Part shown: piece by piece, positions 37,621 through 46,571 of the stretch
How the letters are laid out: every line of letters starts with the position of its first letter
Position numbering within the stretch: the stretch's first letter is position 1
Source of the DNA: UBA961 sp014191195
Lineage (GTDB): Bacteria > Bacteroidota > Ignavibacteria > Kapaibacteriales > UBA961
NCBI GenBank assembly: GCA_964204605.1
Contig: OZ123195.1
Location: 2,418,001 to 2,482,000 of the forward strand
DNA: 64,000 nucleotides
Direction: 5' to 3'
Notes under the pieces: generated by a model
The model's database searches: none
What the model was told of the DNA's origin: nothing
Seen by the model: only the letters and a program-made list of their open reading frames with translations
Made by a program: the position numbers and the translations under genes

Positions 37621-39393
37621 TTAAGAAAAAGAATGATTTCCTGGAATCGCATCAATAAGACGTTGTGTATATTCTTGTTGCGGATTTTCATAGATATCTC
37701 TAGCATTCCCTATTTCAATTATAGACCCAGCATTCATCACTGCGATACGATCACTAATAAACTTAACAACGCTTAGATCATGGGAAATAAAAATATAAGT
37801 AAGCTTGAACTCTTCGCGTAATTGCACCAAAAGATTTAATACTTGTGCTTGAACAGATACATCTAAGGCAGACACAGATTCATCGCAAATGAGAAATTCA
37901 GGTTTTAGTGCAAGAGCACGTGCAATACAAATTCTTTGTCTTTGCCCGCCAGAAAATTCATGAGGATAATTGCTAAAATGATATGGTTCAAGATTTACTT
38001 TATCTAGTAAATACAGCACATATTCTTTTCTTTGTTTTTCATTATCAAGTACTTTATGAACATTTAGCACTTCCATTATTGCGCTGCCCACAGATAATCT
38101 AGGATTTAAAGAACTATATGGGTCTTGAAAAATGATCTGAAAATTCTTTCTTAAACCTTTTAATTCATGCTTAGATAAAGACCTAATATCTTGTCCTTTA
38201 AACATAATAGAACCATCTGTTGGCTCTACTAATCGTAAAATAGCTCTTCCTGTAGTTGTTTTACCGCAACCTGATTCGCCAACTAATCCAAGGGTTTCAC
38301 CTGGTTTAACATCAAAAGAGATACCGTCTACAGCTTTTACCATTTCGGAAGAATTCCCAAAAAGACCGCTATTTCTCATTGGAAAATATACTTTTAAATT
38401 GTCAACTGTTAATAAAGGCCTTAGTGCAGATAACTCTTCATTTCTTTTATTTATTTGTTCTTCAGAGACAATATTATGTTCTACAACTTCATCTATCGAA
38501 ACATGTGCAAGAGACTTAGCAGTGATGGAACCATCTGGATTTTCATCCATAAAATCACGAACTGTAGGTAAAATGTGCAGTTTTTTGTCTAAGCGAGGAC
38601 GGCAAGCTAATAATCCTTTGGTATATGGATGTTGAGGATGTTGAAAGATATCTTGAACACTACCTTGTTCAACAATTTTTCCTTTATACATTACTATGAT
38701 ATCATCGGCAATTTCAGAAACAACACCTAAATCATGAGTAATGAACATCATACCCATATTATGTTTTTTTTGTAAATCTCTCATTAAATCAAGTATTGTA
38801 GCCTGAACAGTAACATCTAAAGCAGTTGTCGGTTCATCGGCAATTAAAAGGGATGGATTGCAGCTCATGGCCATAGCAATCATCACTCTTTGCTTTTGTC
38901 CACCAGATAATTGATGTGGATATTGATCAATCATTGCTTCTGGACGGGGTAATTGTGCTTCTTTCATTAATTGCAAAACTCTATGTCTGGCTTCTTCCTT
39001 AGAGATATTTTCATGGAGTATAATTGCTTCCATAATTTGTTGTCCACATTTAATAACAGGATTAAGCGAAGTCATAGGTTCTTGAAAAATCATAGATATT
39101 TGATTTCCCCGGTATTTTCGCATTTTATCTTCGGGTAAAGACAGTAAATCGGTTTGTGAACCATCTTGTTCTGTGAATAATATCTCGCCCTGAATTATGC
39201 GTCCTGGTGGGTCTGGAATTAATCGCATTACGCTTAAAGAAGTAACACTTTTTCCTGAACCTGATTCACCTACAATTCCTAAAGTTTTTCCACGCTCAAC
39301 AGAAAAGCTAATATCTTGCACAGCTTGATGAGTACGTTCTTCGGAACGAAATTCAGTAATAAGATTTTTTACCTGTAATAAAGGTGTATTCAT
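37621..39393 (-). CDS. Dipeptide/oligopeptide ABC transporter, fused double ATPase (DppD-DppF type)
   Basis: Two complete ATPase units are fused in 590 residues. The first has GESGSGKSV, LSGGQKQRVMIAMAM and LLIADEPTTALDVT; the second has GESGCGKTT, FSGGQRQRICIARAL and FLICDESVSALDVS. Each ends with the oligopeptide-type C-terminal extension (HPYTKGLLACRP and EYTQRLIDAIPG). This is the YejF/GsiA arrangement, which powers import of peptides, glutathione or opines. The permeases and binding protein are not beside it. It lies between ridA (77 bases) and ACMSD (16 bases). Confidence 0.93.
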   Translation of the reverse strand: MNTPLLQVKNLITEFRSEERTHQAVQDISFSVERGKTLGIVGESGSGKSVTSLSVMRLIPDPPGRIIQGEILFTEQDGSQTDLLSLPEDKMRKYRGNQISMIFQEPMTSLNPVIKCGQQIMEAIILHENISKEEARHRVLQLMKEAQLPRPEAMIDQYPHQLSGGQKQRVMIAMAMSCNPSLLIADEPTTALDVTVQATILDLMRDLQKKHNMGMMFITHDLGVVSEIADDIIVMYKGKIVEQGSVQDIFQHPQHPYTKGLLACRPRLDKKLHILPTVRDFMDENPDGSITAKSLAHVSIDEVVEHNIVSEEQINKRNEELSALRPLLTVDNLKVYFPMRNSGLFGNSSEMVKAVDGISFDVKPGETLGLVGESGCGKTTTGRAILRLVEPTDGSIMFKGQDIRSLSKHELKGLRKNFQIIFQDPYSSLNPRLSVGSAIMEVLNVHKVLDNEKQRKEYVLYLLDKVNLEPYHFSNYPHEFSGGQRQRICIARALALKPEFLICDESVSALDVSVQAQVLNLLVQLREEFKLTYIFISHDLSVVKFISDRIAVMNAGSIIEIGNARDIYENPQQEYTQRLIDAIPGNHSFS

Positions 39394-39470
39394 AATATGA
39401 TTAGATACAAAGAATAGATATTGACAATAAATTAAGGTTTTAGGAATAGATGAATATCGTTAGAACTTGC

Positions 39471-40016
39471 TTATCTGCTTATTAAAGCAATAGTTTCAAT
39501 TTCAATTAAGACATCTTTCGGTAATCGGCTAACTTCTACAGTACTTCTTGCTGGTTTTGATTCCCCAAAATATTCATTATACACTGTATTAATTACAGGA
39601 AAATCGCTCATATTTTTAATAAATACTGTTGTTTTAACAACATCATTGGCGGTAAGCCCAGCAGCTTTTAATAATGCATCAATATTTGCAAGAACTTGCT
39701 TTGTTTGAGCAGCTATATCACCTTCGCCAATAATATGAGTTCCATCGGCTGATAATGGTATTTGGCCTGATAAAAACAATACATTGCCTGCAAAAATACC
39801 TTGTGAATAGGGTCCAATGGGTGCAGGGGCTTTGTCTGTTAATAATATTTTTTTCATAGATTTTTTGGAAGAGATAAATGGAATTGTATCATTATTGGAA
39901 ATTGCTAAACTAGGGAAATGACAATAAAAGAACAGAGAAATCAGAAAGACAATTGTAAAATAATAAGAAGAAATATATGAATCCCAATTTTTGGGTACAC
40001 TTTGTTTATAAATCAT
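39471..40016 (-). CDS. ridA: RidA family enamine/imine deaminase with N-terminal hydrophobic extension
   Basis: The C-terminal 128 residues are a canonical RidA protein (PAPIGPYSQG, FLSGQIPL, Arg in PARSTVEV, and LIEIETIAL), which hydrolyses reactive enamines or imines made by PLP enzymes. Ahead of it is a 53-residue extension with a hydrophobic span (TIVFLISLFFYCHF) followed by SLAISNNDTIPF, resembling a signal or anchor. The long start at 40016 has AGGTGA directly after the stop of the upstream nuclease gene, a better ribosome site than that of the internal ATG at 39857 (MKKILLTDKA). Both forms may be made. The metB-like PLP enzyme in the same operon is a plausible source of its substrate. 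Confidence 0.82.
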   Translation of the reverse strand: MIYKQSVPKNWDSYISSYYFTIVFLISLFFYCHFPSLAISNNDTIPFISSKKSMKKILLTDKAPAPIGPYSQGIFAGNVLFLSGQIPLSADGTHIIGEGDIAAQTKQVLANIDALLKAAGLTANDVVKTTVFIKNMSDFPVINTVYNEYFGESKPARSTVEVSRLPKDVLIEIETIALISR

Positions 40017-40025
40017 ACTTCACCT

Positions 40026-41420
40026 TTATTCTTTTTCGAATGAATATTTTTTGCCTTGCATTGGCAGCAAGATTTTCATGCCATCGTGCATAATATTACT
40101 GGCAGATGCGGCTAAGGATTCGCAAGCTTCTTGATCTCCATGAAGCAATACTAATAATTTAGGTTGTACCTGTTCAATAAAACCTAAAAGATCCTCTTTA
40201 CAAGCATGAGCACTAAATCTAAAATTTTTGATTGCACATTGTCTTTTTACAGCATGAGGACCAAACATAAATTTTTGATTAGGCTCTGAATGAGACAATG
40301 CATATCCTGGAGCATCTGGATCTTGCCAACCAATAAAAGCGATGCCATAATTTCTTTTTTGCATCCAAGAATGCGCTAATTTATAGCTAATTGTTCCTGG
40401 GTTCATCATGCCACTAGAAGCAATAACAATAGACGGAGTAGAAAAATAAGGTCCTTTTTCAATATCATCATATGGAATATCAATTTGGGGAATATCTGCT
40501 ATTTCAAATCCAGGCTTAATTCTAGGAGATGTATAGCAATATCTATCTACGATAGCTGATATTTTTTTTCCCATTCCACCAGAAAAAATTGGCAAAGTTG
40601 GAATTAATCCTTTTTGTTGCATTTCAAAAATAATACAAAGAATTTCTTGTGTTTTCCCTAAAGCAAAGCTTGGAATTAAAATACTTCCATTTTGATTACT
40701 AATAGCATTAATGAATTTGGTAAGTTCAGCTTTAGATGTAGCGAAAGATAATTCTTCTGACTCTTTGGCTCCATTTGTGCTTTCACAAAACAATACATCT
40801 ATATGATGCTTGGGAAAAGATGCTCCAGGAATCAAAGTTTGTTTTTTGAATTGCACATCTCCTGTATGAAAAACTGATAAACCATTCCATTCACATAATA
40901 TACCTGAAGATCCTGGAATATGTCCTGCATCAAAAAAAGTACACTTAACAGGCATAAGGCCTCTTCTGCCTATAATCTCAAATGGTTCTTTATATGAATA
41001 TGTTTCGAATACCGTAGAAATATATTCTGCAGTTTCTTTGGTATACAAACTCAAAGCATCTTGTTTAAATTGTGATATATCAATCTGCTCTCGAATAAGT
41101 TTGTTTGTGTTTTGTAACATTACTGATGTAATATCACGAGTTAAAGCAGTGGTTATCAAGCGCAAATATGGTTGTTCTTTTAGAATATAGGGCAAAGCAC
41201 CAATATGATCTGTGTGTGCATGTGTTATTAATAATGCATCAGTTGGTTCATCTTCAATAGAATGGATTGAAGGAAAAGCATGAACTGATCTATTTTTGGG
41301 ATGTAATCCAGCGTCTACTATAATCCCAGTGCCCCCAAAATTAAGAAATGTTGAATTGGCTCCAATTTGTTCTGCACCACCTAAAACATTAAAGTGTATC
41401 ATGGGCTTTTGCGATTGCAT
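40026..41420 (-). CDS. MBL-fold beta-CASP ribonuclease-like protein
   Basis: The 464-residue protein has the metallo-beta-lactamase motif THAHTDHIGALP, FDAGHIPGSS, HTGDVQF, and the beta-CASP insert with PSFALGKTQEIL and ASSGMMNPG. The C-terminal HACKEDLLGFIEQVQPK and LHGDQEA carry the last metal ligand. This is the RNA-processing branch related to CPSF-73 and archaeal aCPSF/RNase J, but it lacks the KH domain. It overlaps asnB by one base (TAATG) and leaves 9 bases before ridA. Confidence 0.87.
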   Translation of the reverse strand: MQSQKPMIHFNVLGGAEQIGANSTFLNFGGTGIIVDAGLHPKNRSVHAFPSIHSIEDEPTDALLITHAHTDHIGALPYILKEQPYLRLITTALTRDITSVMLQNTNKLIREQIDISQFKQDALSLYTKETAEYISTVFETYSYKEPFEIIGRRGLMPVKCTFFDAGHIPGSSGILCEWNGLSVFHTGDVQFKKQTLIPGASFPKHHIDVLFCESTNGAKESEELSFATSKAELTKFINAISNQNGSILIPSFALGKTQEILCIIFEMQQKGLIPTLPIFSGGMGKKISAIVDRYCYTSPRIKPGFEIADIPQIDIPYDDIEKGPYFSTPSIVIASSGMMNPGTISYKLAHSWMQKRNYGIAFIGWQDPDAPGYALSHSEPNQKFMFGPHAVKRQCAIKNFRFSAHACKEDLLGFIEQVQPKLLVLLHGDQEACESLAASASNIMHDGMKILLPMQGKKYSFEKE

Positions 41421-43345
41421 TATTTACCCATCCATACTCTATGCCAAAGCGCTAGATTTAAAGCTGTGTATAAGGCTTTACCATATTTACCCCTGTTATT
41501 TTTATGATCTTGCAGCATAACCCTTAGATAACTTTTGTCTAAAATTCCATCTTTTACCAATTGAGAATTTAATATTGTATCGGAGGCATATGAAAACCAT
41601 GGACCTCTTATCCACTCTGCAACAGGAGCCGCAAATCCTTGTTTTTTTCGATAGATAATATCACGAGGTAAAAGTGGCTCAACTGCTTTTTTGAGTAAAT
41701 ACTTAGTTTCTTGCATTGATTTCATTTTTAAAGATGGATGAATTCTCATAGTATACTCAATCAATCGATGGTCTAAAAATGGAACTCGTGCTTCTAAAGA
41801 ATGTGCCATTGTTATTTTATCAACTCTCATTAATAATAGTTCTGGCAATCTATGTGAAAGTTCAATTCCTGCAATTCTTTGAGCATAATCTTTGGGATTA
41901 ATCTGTAATTCCATCATATCTTGATCAAATCTTGTGGGCATTGCATGAACATGTTCGGCAAGATATTTTGATTGTTTCCCTAATGCTAAACGTAAATGTG
42001 TTTTTGTATAATCTACCGCCCCACCTTGATATAAAGGCTCGCCATCTACAGCACGGCGCATATAATCTAAAGCTAGATATTGTTTAGCAGCCAACATAAA
42101 GGGCTTAATGGTATGATATATTAGTTTCTGAACCTTTTTAGGATAGCCTATAAATTGTTTCCAATAAGAATCATGAAATTGTAAATCTCTTGTCATCCAT
42201 GGATATCCAATAAACTGCTCATCGCTACCTTCACCAACTTGAATAACGGTAGTGCCAGATTCTTTGGTTAATTTACTGAGAAAATAAAGTGGAATACACA
42301 CTGGGTCTCCATTGGGTTCATCTTCGTGCCAAACCAAGTTTTCAAGAATAGGGAAAGCATCTTTATGATCTATCAAAATCTCATGATGATTTGTATTGAA
42401 TAATGAAGCAATAGTTCTGGCATGTTTTAATTCATTGTATTGTTCAAGTTCTCTAAAACCAACTGTAAATGAATCAACAGGACGATTCATTAATTCCGAC
42501 ATCAAAGCAACATTCGTACTTGAATCTATACCACCACTTAAAAATACCCCAAATGGTACATCGCTCATCATGCGATCTTTTACAGCCTGCCTAAGCAAAA
42601 CCATAATTTCATCGATAGTTTCTTGTTCATTATGCTGCCAATAATCAGCTTGATGTGTTAAACATTTCCAATATCGTTTTATAGATAATTCTCCTTGTTT
42701 AGACAATATTCCATAATGTCCAGCAGGCAATTTATGAATACCTGCAAACATTGAATCTTTATCGCTAGACATCGAAAAGGCAAGATAATTAGCCATTTCT
42801 TCATAGTTAACTTGCTTGATTATATCTGGATGCTGAAGTATGGATTTTATTTCTGACCCAAAAACAAAGATTCCATTATTATGATAATAGTATAAAGGTT
42901 TTATGCCAACCCTATCGCGGGCAATAAATAATTTCTTTTCTGAATTATCCCAAATAGCAATTCCCCACATTCCAACCATTTTTGATAATAGATCAATACC
43001 ATACTCGGCAAATCCATAAAGAATTGTTTCGGTATCTGATTGAGATGTATAGATATATCCTTTTTTTTCTAAATCGATTCTAAGATCACGATGATTATAA
43101 ATTTCACCATTAAAAGCAATAGTAAATCTACCATCCGGAGTAGACATTGGTTGATGTCCGGCAGGTGATAAATCAATGATAGCTAATCTTCTAAAAGCAA
43201 ATCCAGCTTCACAATCAGGTGAAATCCATTGTCCTTCATCATCTGGGCCACGATGAGAAATAATATCGCTCATTGCTTTTAATAATGATTGATTAATCCC
43301 TGATGAAGATTTAGCATATTCAATTATGCCAGCTATTCCACACAT
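41420..43345 (-). CDS. asnB: Asparagine synthase (glutamine-hydrolysing)
   Basis: The N-terminal glutaminase begins at Cys2 (MCGIAGIIEYAKSS) and has the usual SHRGPDDEGQW and FNGEIYNH motifs. The synthetase half has the PP-loop GVFLSGGIDSSTN and VGEGSDEQFIGYPW. The 641 residues match the long AsnB type found near glycan and lipid-modification genes, which may use substrates other than aspartate. It starts 25 bases after ftsW and its stop overlaps the next gene's start. Confidence 0.9.
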   Translation of the reverse strand: MCGIAGIIEYAKSSSGINQSLLKAMSDIISHRGPDDEGQWISPDCEAGFAFRRLAIIDLSPAGHQPMSTPDGRFTIAFNGEIYNHRDLRIDLEKKGYIYTSQSDTETILYGFAEYGIDLLSKMVGMWGIAIWDNSEKKLFIARDRVGIKPLYYYHNNGIFVFGSEIKSILQHPDIIKQVNYEEMANYLAFSMSSDKDSMFAGIHKLPAGHYGILSKQGELSIKRYWKCLTHQADYWQHNEQETIDEIMVLLRQAVKDRMMSDVPFGVFLSGGIDSSTNVALMSELMNRPVDSFTVGFRELEQYNELKHARTIASLFNTNHHEILIDHKDAFPILENLVWHEDEPNGDPVCIPLYFLSKLTKESGTTVIQVGEGSDEQFIGYPWMTRDLQFHDSYWKQFIGYPKKVQKLIYHTIKPFMLAAKQYLALDYMRRAVDGEPLYQGGAVDYTKTHLRLALGKQSKYLAEHVHAMPTRFDQDMMELQINPKDYAQRIAGIELSHRLPELLLMRVDKITMAHSLEARVPFLDHRLIEYTMRIHPSLKMKSMQETKYLLKKAVEPLLPRDIIYRKKQGFAAPVAEWIRGPWFSYASDTILNSQLVKDGILDKSYLRVMLQDHKNNRGKYGKALYTALNLALWHRVWMGK

Positions 43346-43370
43346 AGTAGTTCCACAAATGAAAAGAGAA

Positions 43371-44489
43371 TTATTTTTTTGCTGGGAATAATCCCGCTTG
43401 GGAAGAAATATTTAAGAGTATTCCTACTGCGATAGCTGAAAGAATGACAGCTGTTCCACCATAACTTAAAAATGGTAATGGTAGTCCAGTTGTAGGTAAA
43501 ATACCGCAGTTGACGCCTATATTTACAAATGCATAAATAGAAATTGTTATTGTAATACCAAAAGCCAATAAGCTACCAAATTTATCTGGAGCATGTTTGG
43601 CAATACGTAAACCCCTTAAAGTAAATATGATAAATAAAGCCATTATTAACATTATGCCAATAAAGCCATATTCTTCTCCAATAATAGCCGAAATAAAATC
43701 GCCATAACTTTCAGGTAAAAATAAATCGCGCATATGGCTTTGGCCAGCCCCAACACCTAAAAATCCACCATTACCAAAGGCTAAAATTGCTTGTTTTAAT
43801 TGATGATTTGAATCTTTGGTTGCTGAGTCAGACCCAATATATGACAATAATCTTTTGACGCGATACGGAGCACTAATGCCATAAATTGCGATACCAATTC
43901 CAGAAAACAATCCAATAAAACCTAGAAATCTTGTCGGGATATTTCCCGCATATAATATCATAATAGAGATACAGCCTATAATCGTAGCTGTTGAAAAATT
44001 AGGCTGTAAGAATATCAAACCGCATACAATTCCAATTGATAGTAAAGCTGGTACAATACCCTCTTTAAAATTGTTTAATCTATCTTGATTATCTGAAAGC
44101 CATGCTGCTAAAAAAATCACTAATGCAAATTTTGCAAATTCAGAAGGTTGAAAAGAGAATGCACCAAGATTTAACCATCTTGATGCTCCTTTCATTTTAG
44201 AACCCATCACAAATACAAGTAATAATAATGATATACCTGAATATAAAATCTTCTTATTCATAGACTTATATCTATGATAGTCTATTCTTGAAATTAAAAT
44301 TGTAATAGCTAAAGCAACGAATACTCTTAATACTTGTGACATTAAAAATTTTTCACTTGAACCATATTTAGTAAATCCTATCGTAGAGCTTGCACTGTAT
44401 ACAATGGGAACACTAAACATTAATAATGCAGTCATAATAAGAAGAATAAGCCAATCTAATCTTCCAGGTATTTCAGATTCTTTTGTCAT
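43371..44489 (-). CDS. FtsW/RodA/SpoVE family peptidoglycan glycosyltransferase (FtsW-like)
   Basis: The 372-residue protein has about ten membrane helices and the SEDS motifs GASRWLNLGAFSFQPSEFAK, GEEYGFIG and TTGLPLPFLSYGGTA. It polymerises lipid II at the septum or sidewall. PSEF and the GEEYG motif favour FtsW over RodA. The usual dcw cell-wall cluster is absent; the gene overlaps the metB-like stop by 4 bases (ATGA) and is followed by asnB after 25 bases. Confidence 0.9.
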   Translation of the reverse strand: MTKESEIPGRLDWLILLIMTALLMFSVPIVYSASSTIGFTKYGSSEKFLMSQVLRVFVALAITILISRIDYHRYKSMNKKILYSGISLLLLVFVMGSKMKGASRWLNLGAFSFQPSEFAKFALVIFLAAWLSDNQDRLNNFKEGIVPALLSIGIVCGLIFLQPNFSTATIIGCISIMILYAGNIPTRFLGFIGLFSGIGIAIYGISAPYRVKRLLSYIGSDSATKDSNHQLKQAILAFGNGGFLGVGAGQSHMRDLFLPESYGDFISAIIGEEYGFIGIMLIMALFIIFTLRGLRIAKHAPDKFGSLLAFGITITISIYAFVNIGVNCGILPTTGLPLPFLSYGGTAVILSAIAVGILLNISSQAGLFPAKK

Positions 44490-45658
44490 ATTTCTTTTAA
44501 TGCAAAGGATAAATCATTGATTAAATCTTCAATATTCTCTATTCCGACAGACAGCCTTAATAGATTGTCTTTAATACCATAAGATTGCCGTCCATGTTCT
44601 CCAATGAGTTTATGAGAAGTAAGTGCAGGAGAAGTAATTAATGATTCTACTCCACCAAGACTACCAGCAGGAATGATAATATTGAGTGAATCTAGAAAAC
44701 GGGATATTGCAGATTTATCTTCATTCTTCAGTTCAAAAGACATCATGCCGCCAAATCCATGCATTTGCTCTTTTGCTATTATATGCCCTGGATGAGTAAT
44801 AAGTCCTGGAAAATATACTGTACTTATAGCGGGATGATCCTGTAAATAATGGGCAATTTCCATTGCATTATGATTTTGTTTTTCAACTCTGATAGCAAGT
44901 GTTTTCATGCTTCTTTCTAATAATGCTAAATCACTTGCATTAAGAGAACACCCATACATTGTACCTAATAATCTACATTGTTCAATTATGTCTGATGAAC
45001 CAGCTAATGCCCCCGCACAAAAATCGCTATGTCCACCAAGATATTTAGTTGCACTATGCATAATTAAATCACACCCTAATTGAGCTGGATTCTGATTGAT
45101 AGGTGAAGCAAAAGTATTATCAATCATTGTTTTTATATTACAATGTTTTGCAATATGAGTTACAGACTTAATATCAATAATATTAAGCAAAGGATTAGAA
45201 GGTGTCTCAATATATATTAATGCTGTTTGTTCAATAATTGCTTCTTTTAGTTCATTAATTTTAGTGGCATCTACAAAGGTGTAGGAAATATTTCTTTTTG
45301 GTAATTCTTGCTCTATAAGTGCTAGTGTACCACCATAGAGATCTTTTTGAAATACTATATGTTCTCCAGGCTTAACCAAAGCCATAATGCCAATAGCAAT
45401 AGCTGCCATGCCAGAGCTTAGTAATAAAGCTTTTTCGGTGCCTTCTAAAGTTGCTAATTTTTTAGCAACAGCATCATTATTTGGAGTATTGAAATTTCTT
45501 GGATATCGAATATCTTTCGTTCTATAATCTATAGCAGAAGAAGGAAAAATCGGAGTATTCACACCTCCACTTATTGGGTCTCTTAAAGTGCCTGCATGAA
45601 CACAAGAAGTGCTGGGTGAATATGTATAATCTGAGTTGCGGGTATTTGATTGTTTCAT
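44486..45658 (-). CDS. Trans-sulfuration PLP enzyme (cystathionine gamma-synthase/lyase type)
   Basis: The 390-residue PLP enzyme has the lysine of the Schiff base in MHSATKYLGGHSDF, SSGMAAIAIGIMAL, and IYIETPSNPLLNI, a typical Cys/Met metabolism family layout. It may be MetB (homoserine ester plus cysteine to cystathionine) or a gamma-lyase; the family cannot be split reliably by eye. It is the first gene of the minus-strand cluster. The 4-base overlap with ftsW is an ATGA junction. Confidence 0.86.
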   Translation of the reverse strand: MKQSNTRNSDYTYSPSTSCVHAGTLRDPISGGVNTPIFPSSAIDYRTKDIRYPRNFNTPNNDAVAKKLATLEGTEKALLLSSGMAAIAIGIMALVKPGEHIVFQKDLYGGTLALIEQELPKRNISYTFVDATKINELKEAIIEQTALIYIETPSNPLLNIIDIKSVTHIAKHCNIKTMIDNTFASPINQNPAQLGCDLIMHSATKYLGGHSDFCAGALAGSSDIIEQCRLLGTMYGCSLNASDLALLERSMKTLAIRVEKQNHNAMEIAHYLQDHPAISTVYFPGLITHPGHIIAKEQMHGFGGMMSFELKNEDKSAISRFLDSLNIIIPAGSLGGVESLITSPALTSHKLIGEHGRQSYGIKDNLLRLSVGIENIEDLINDLSFALKEI

Positions 45659-45785
45659 TTGATCTATAAGAGATTATTTTAGTAACAAAAATAAGGAGAA
45701 CACCTGCTTTTTTTCTCTTTATTCATAAAAAATTGAGGCGATTTTTCAATCTACTCATATTTTTCACGTATGTATCGAAACTTTT

Positions 45786-46490
45786 ATGAAAGTATCTTCT
45801 ATTCTAAGCATAATTTTTATTCTGATGTCTTGCTCTGATATCTCAAAAAAAACAGAAATCAATACGATTGTCCCACTTGAAAAACAATCAGCTATTCATA
45901 CAATTAATCCTTATGATTCCCTGCTAATTCCACTTTCGGAGGGAAATATGTGGTTTTTTGATATTTCATATCAGGATATTTCAACTGGCAGATTTCTAGA
46001 GCCTAATCAAGAATTTCCATTTCCTCAGGCAGATACTTTATATGTACATGGAAGTACTCAATTAGATAGTAGTCCTTGCTCATTAATCAGAACATTATCT
46101 GTGCAAAAAGGTGGCACTTGGTATACTCCTCGTGAAAAAGGAATATATAGTTGGGCGCAAGACCCACAAGACACTACTTCTTTGCCTGTATTTAGTCTTA
46201 CATATAAATATCCTGCTTATAAAAATGAGAAATACAGTACAAATGGAGTATATGTAATTGTAAAAGATACTGCAGCCTTGATATCAGTGCCAGCAGGTAC
46301 TTTTACTTGCTATCATTATTTCTCTAAAACTCCAGGACCAAATGGTGGCATATTCGAAAACAATGTATGGCTTTCTAAAGGGATTGGCATGATAAAAAAC
46401 GAATCTGTATTATTGACAAAAGGGATAAATCCGGTAAGGAGAATTGTCCAATTAAGAAAATATTTACATTCAAATTCTGCTTCAAGATAA
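45786..46490 (+). CDS. Lipoprotein of unknown function
   Basis: The 234-residue protein begins with a short lipoprotein signal (ISIIFILMSC, Cys16). The mature part is rich in aromatic residues (MWFFDISYQD, TWYTPREKG, YSWAQDP) and ends with a SVPAGTFTCYHYF...VWLSKGIGMIKNES region, which resembles a beta-rich fold seen in envelope lipoproteins of related phyla. No established function is recognised. It is divergent from the metB-like gene across 127 bases. Confidence 0.6.
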   Translation: MKVSSILSIIFILMSCSDISKKTEINTIVPLEKQSAIHTINPYDSLLIPLSEGNMWFFDISYQDISTGRFLEPNQEFPFPQADTLYVHGSTQLDSSPCSLIRTLSVQKGGTWYTPREKGIYSWAQDPQDTTSLPVFSLTYKYPAYKNEKYSTNGVYVIVKDTAALISVPAGTFTCYHYFSKTPGPNGGIFENNVWLSKGIGMIKNESVLLTKGINPVRRIVQLRKYLHSNSASR

Positions 46491-46509
46491 TTGTACCCAA
46501 TCAGGTTTG

Positions 46510-46517
46510 TATCTTTG
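46510..46517 (+). promoter_or_regulatory. Candidate -7 promoter element for the TldD-like gene
   Basis: TATCTTTG fits TAnnTTTG and lies 55 bases before the ATG at 46572. A TTG occurs 16 bases upstream rather than at the 19-21 expected, so support is weak. Confidence 0.35.
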
Positions 46518-46571
46518 TAATGGTATAAATACATATAATCATTGTTTTTTTCTGTTTTCTAAGATTATTTC

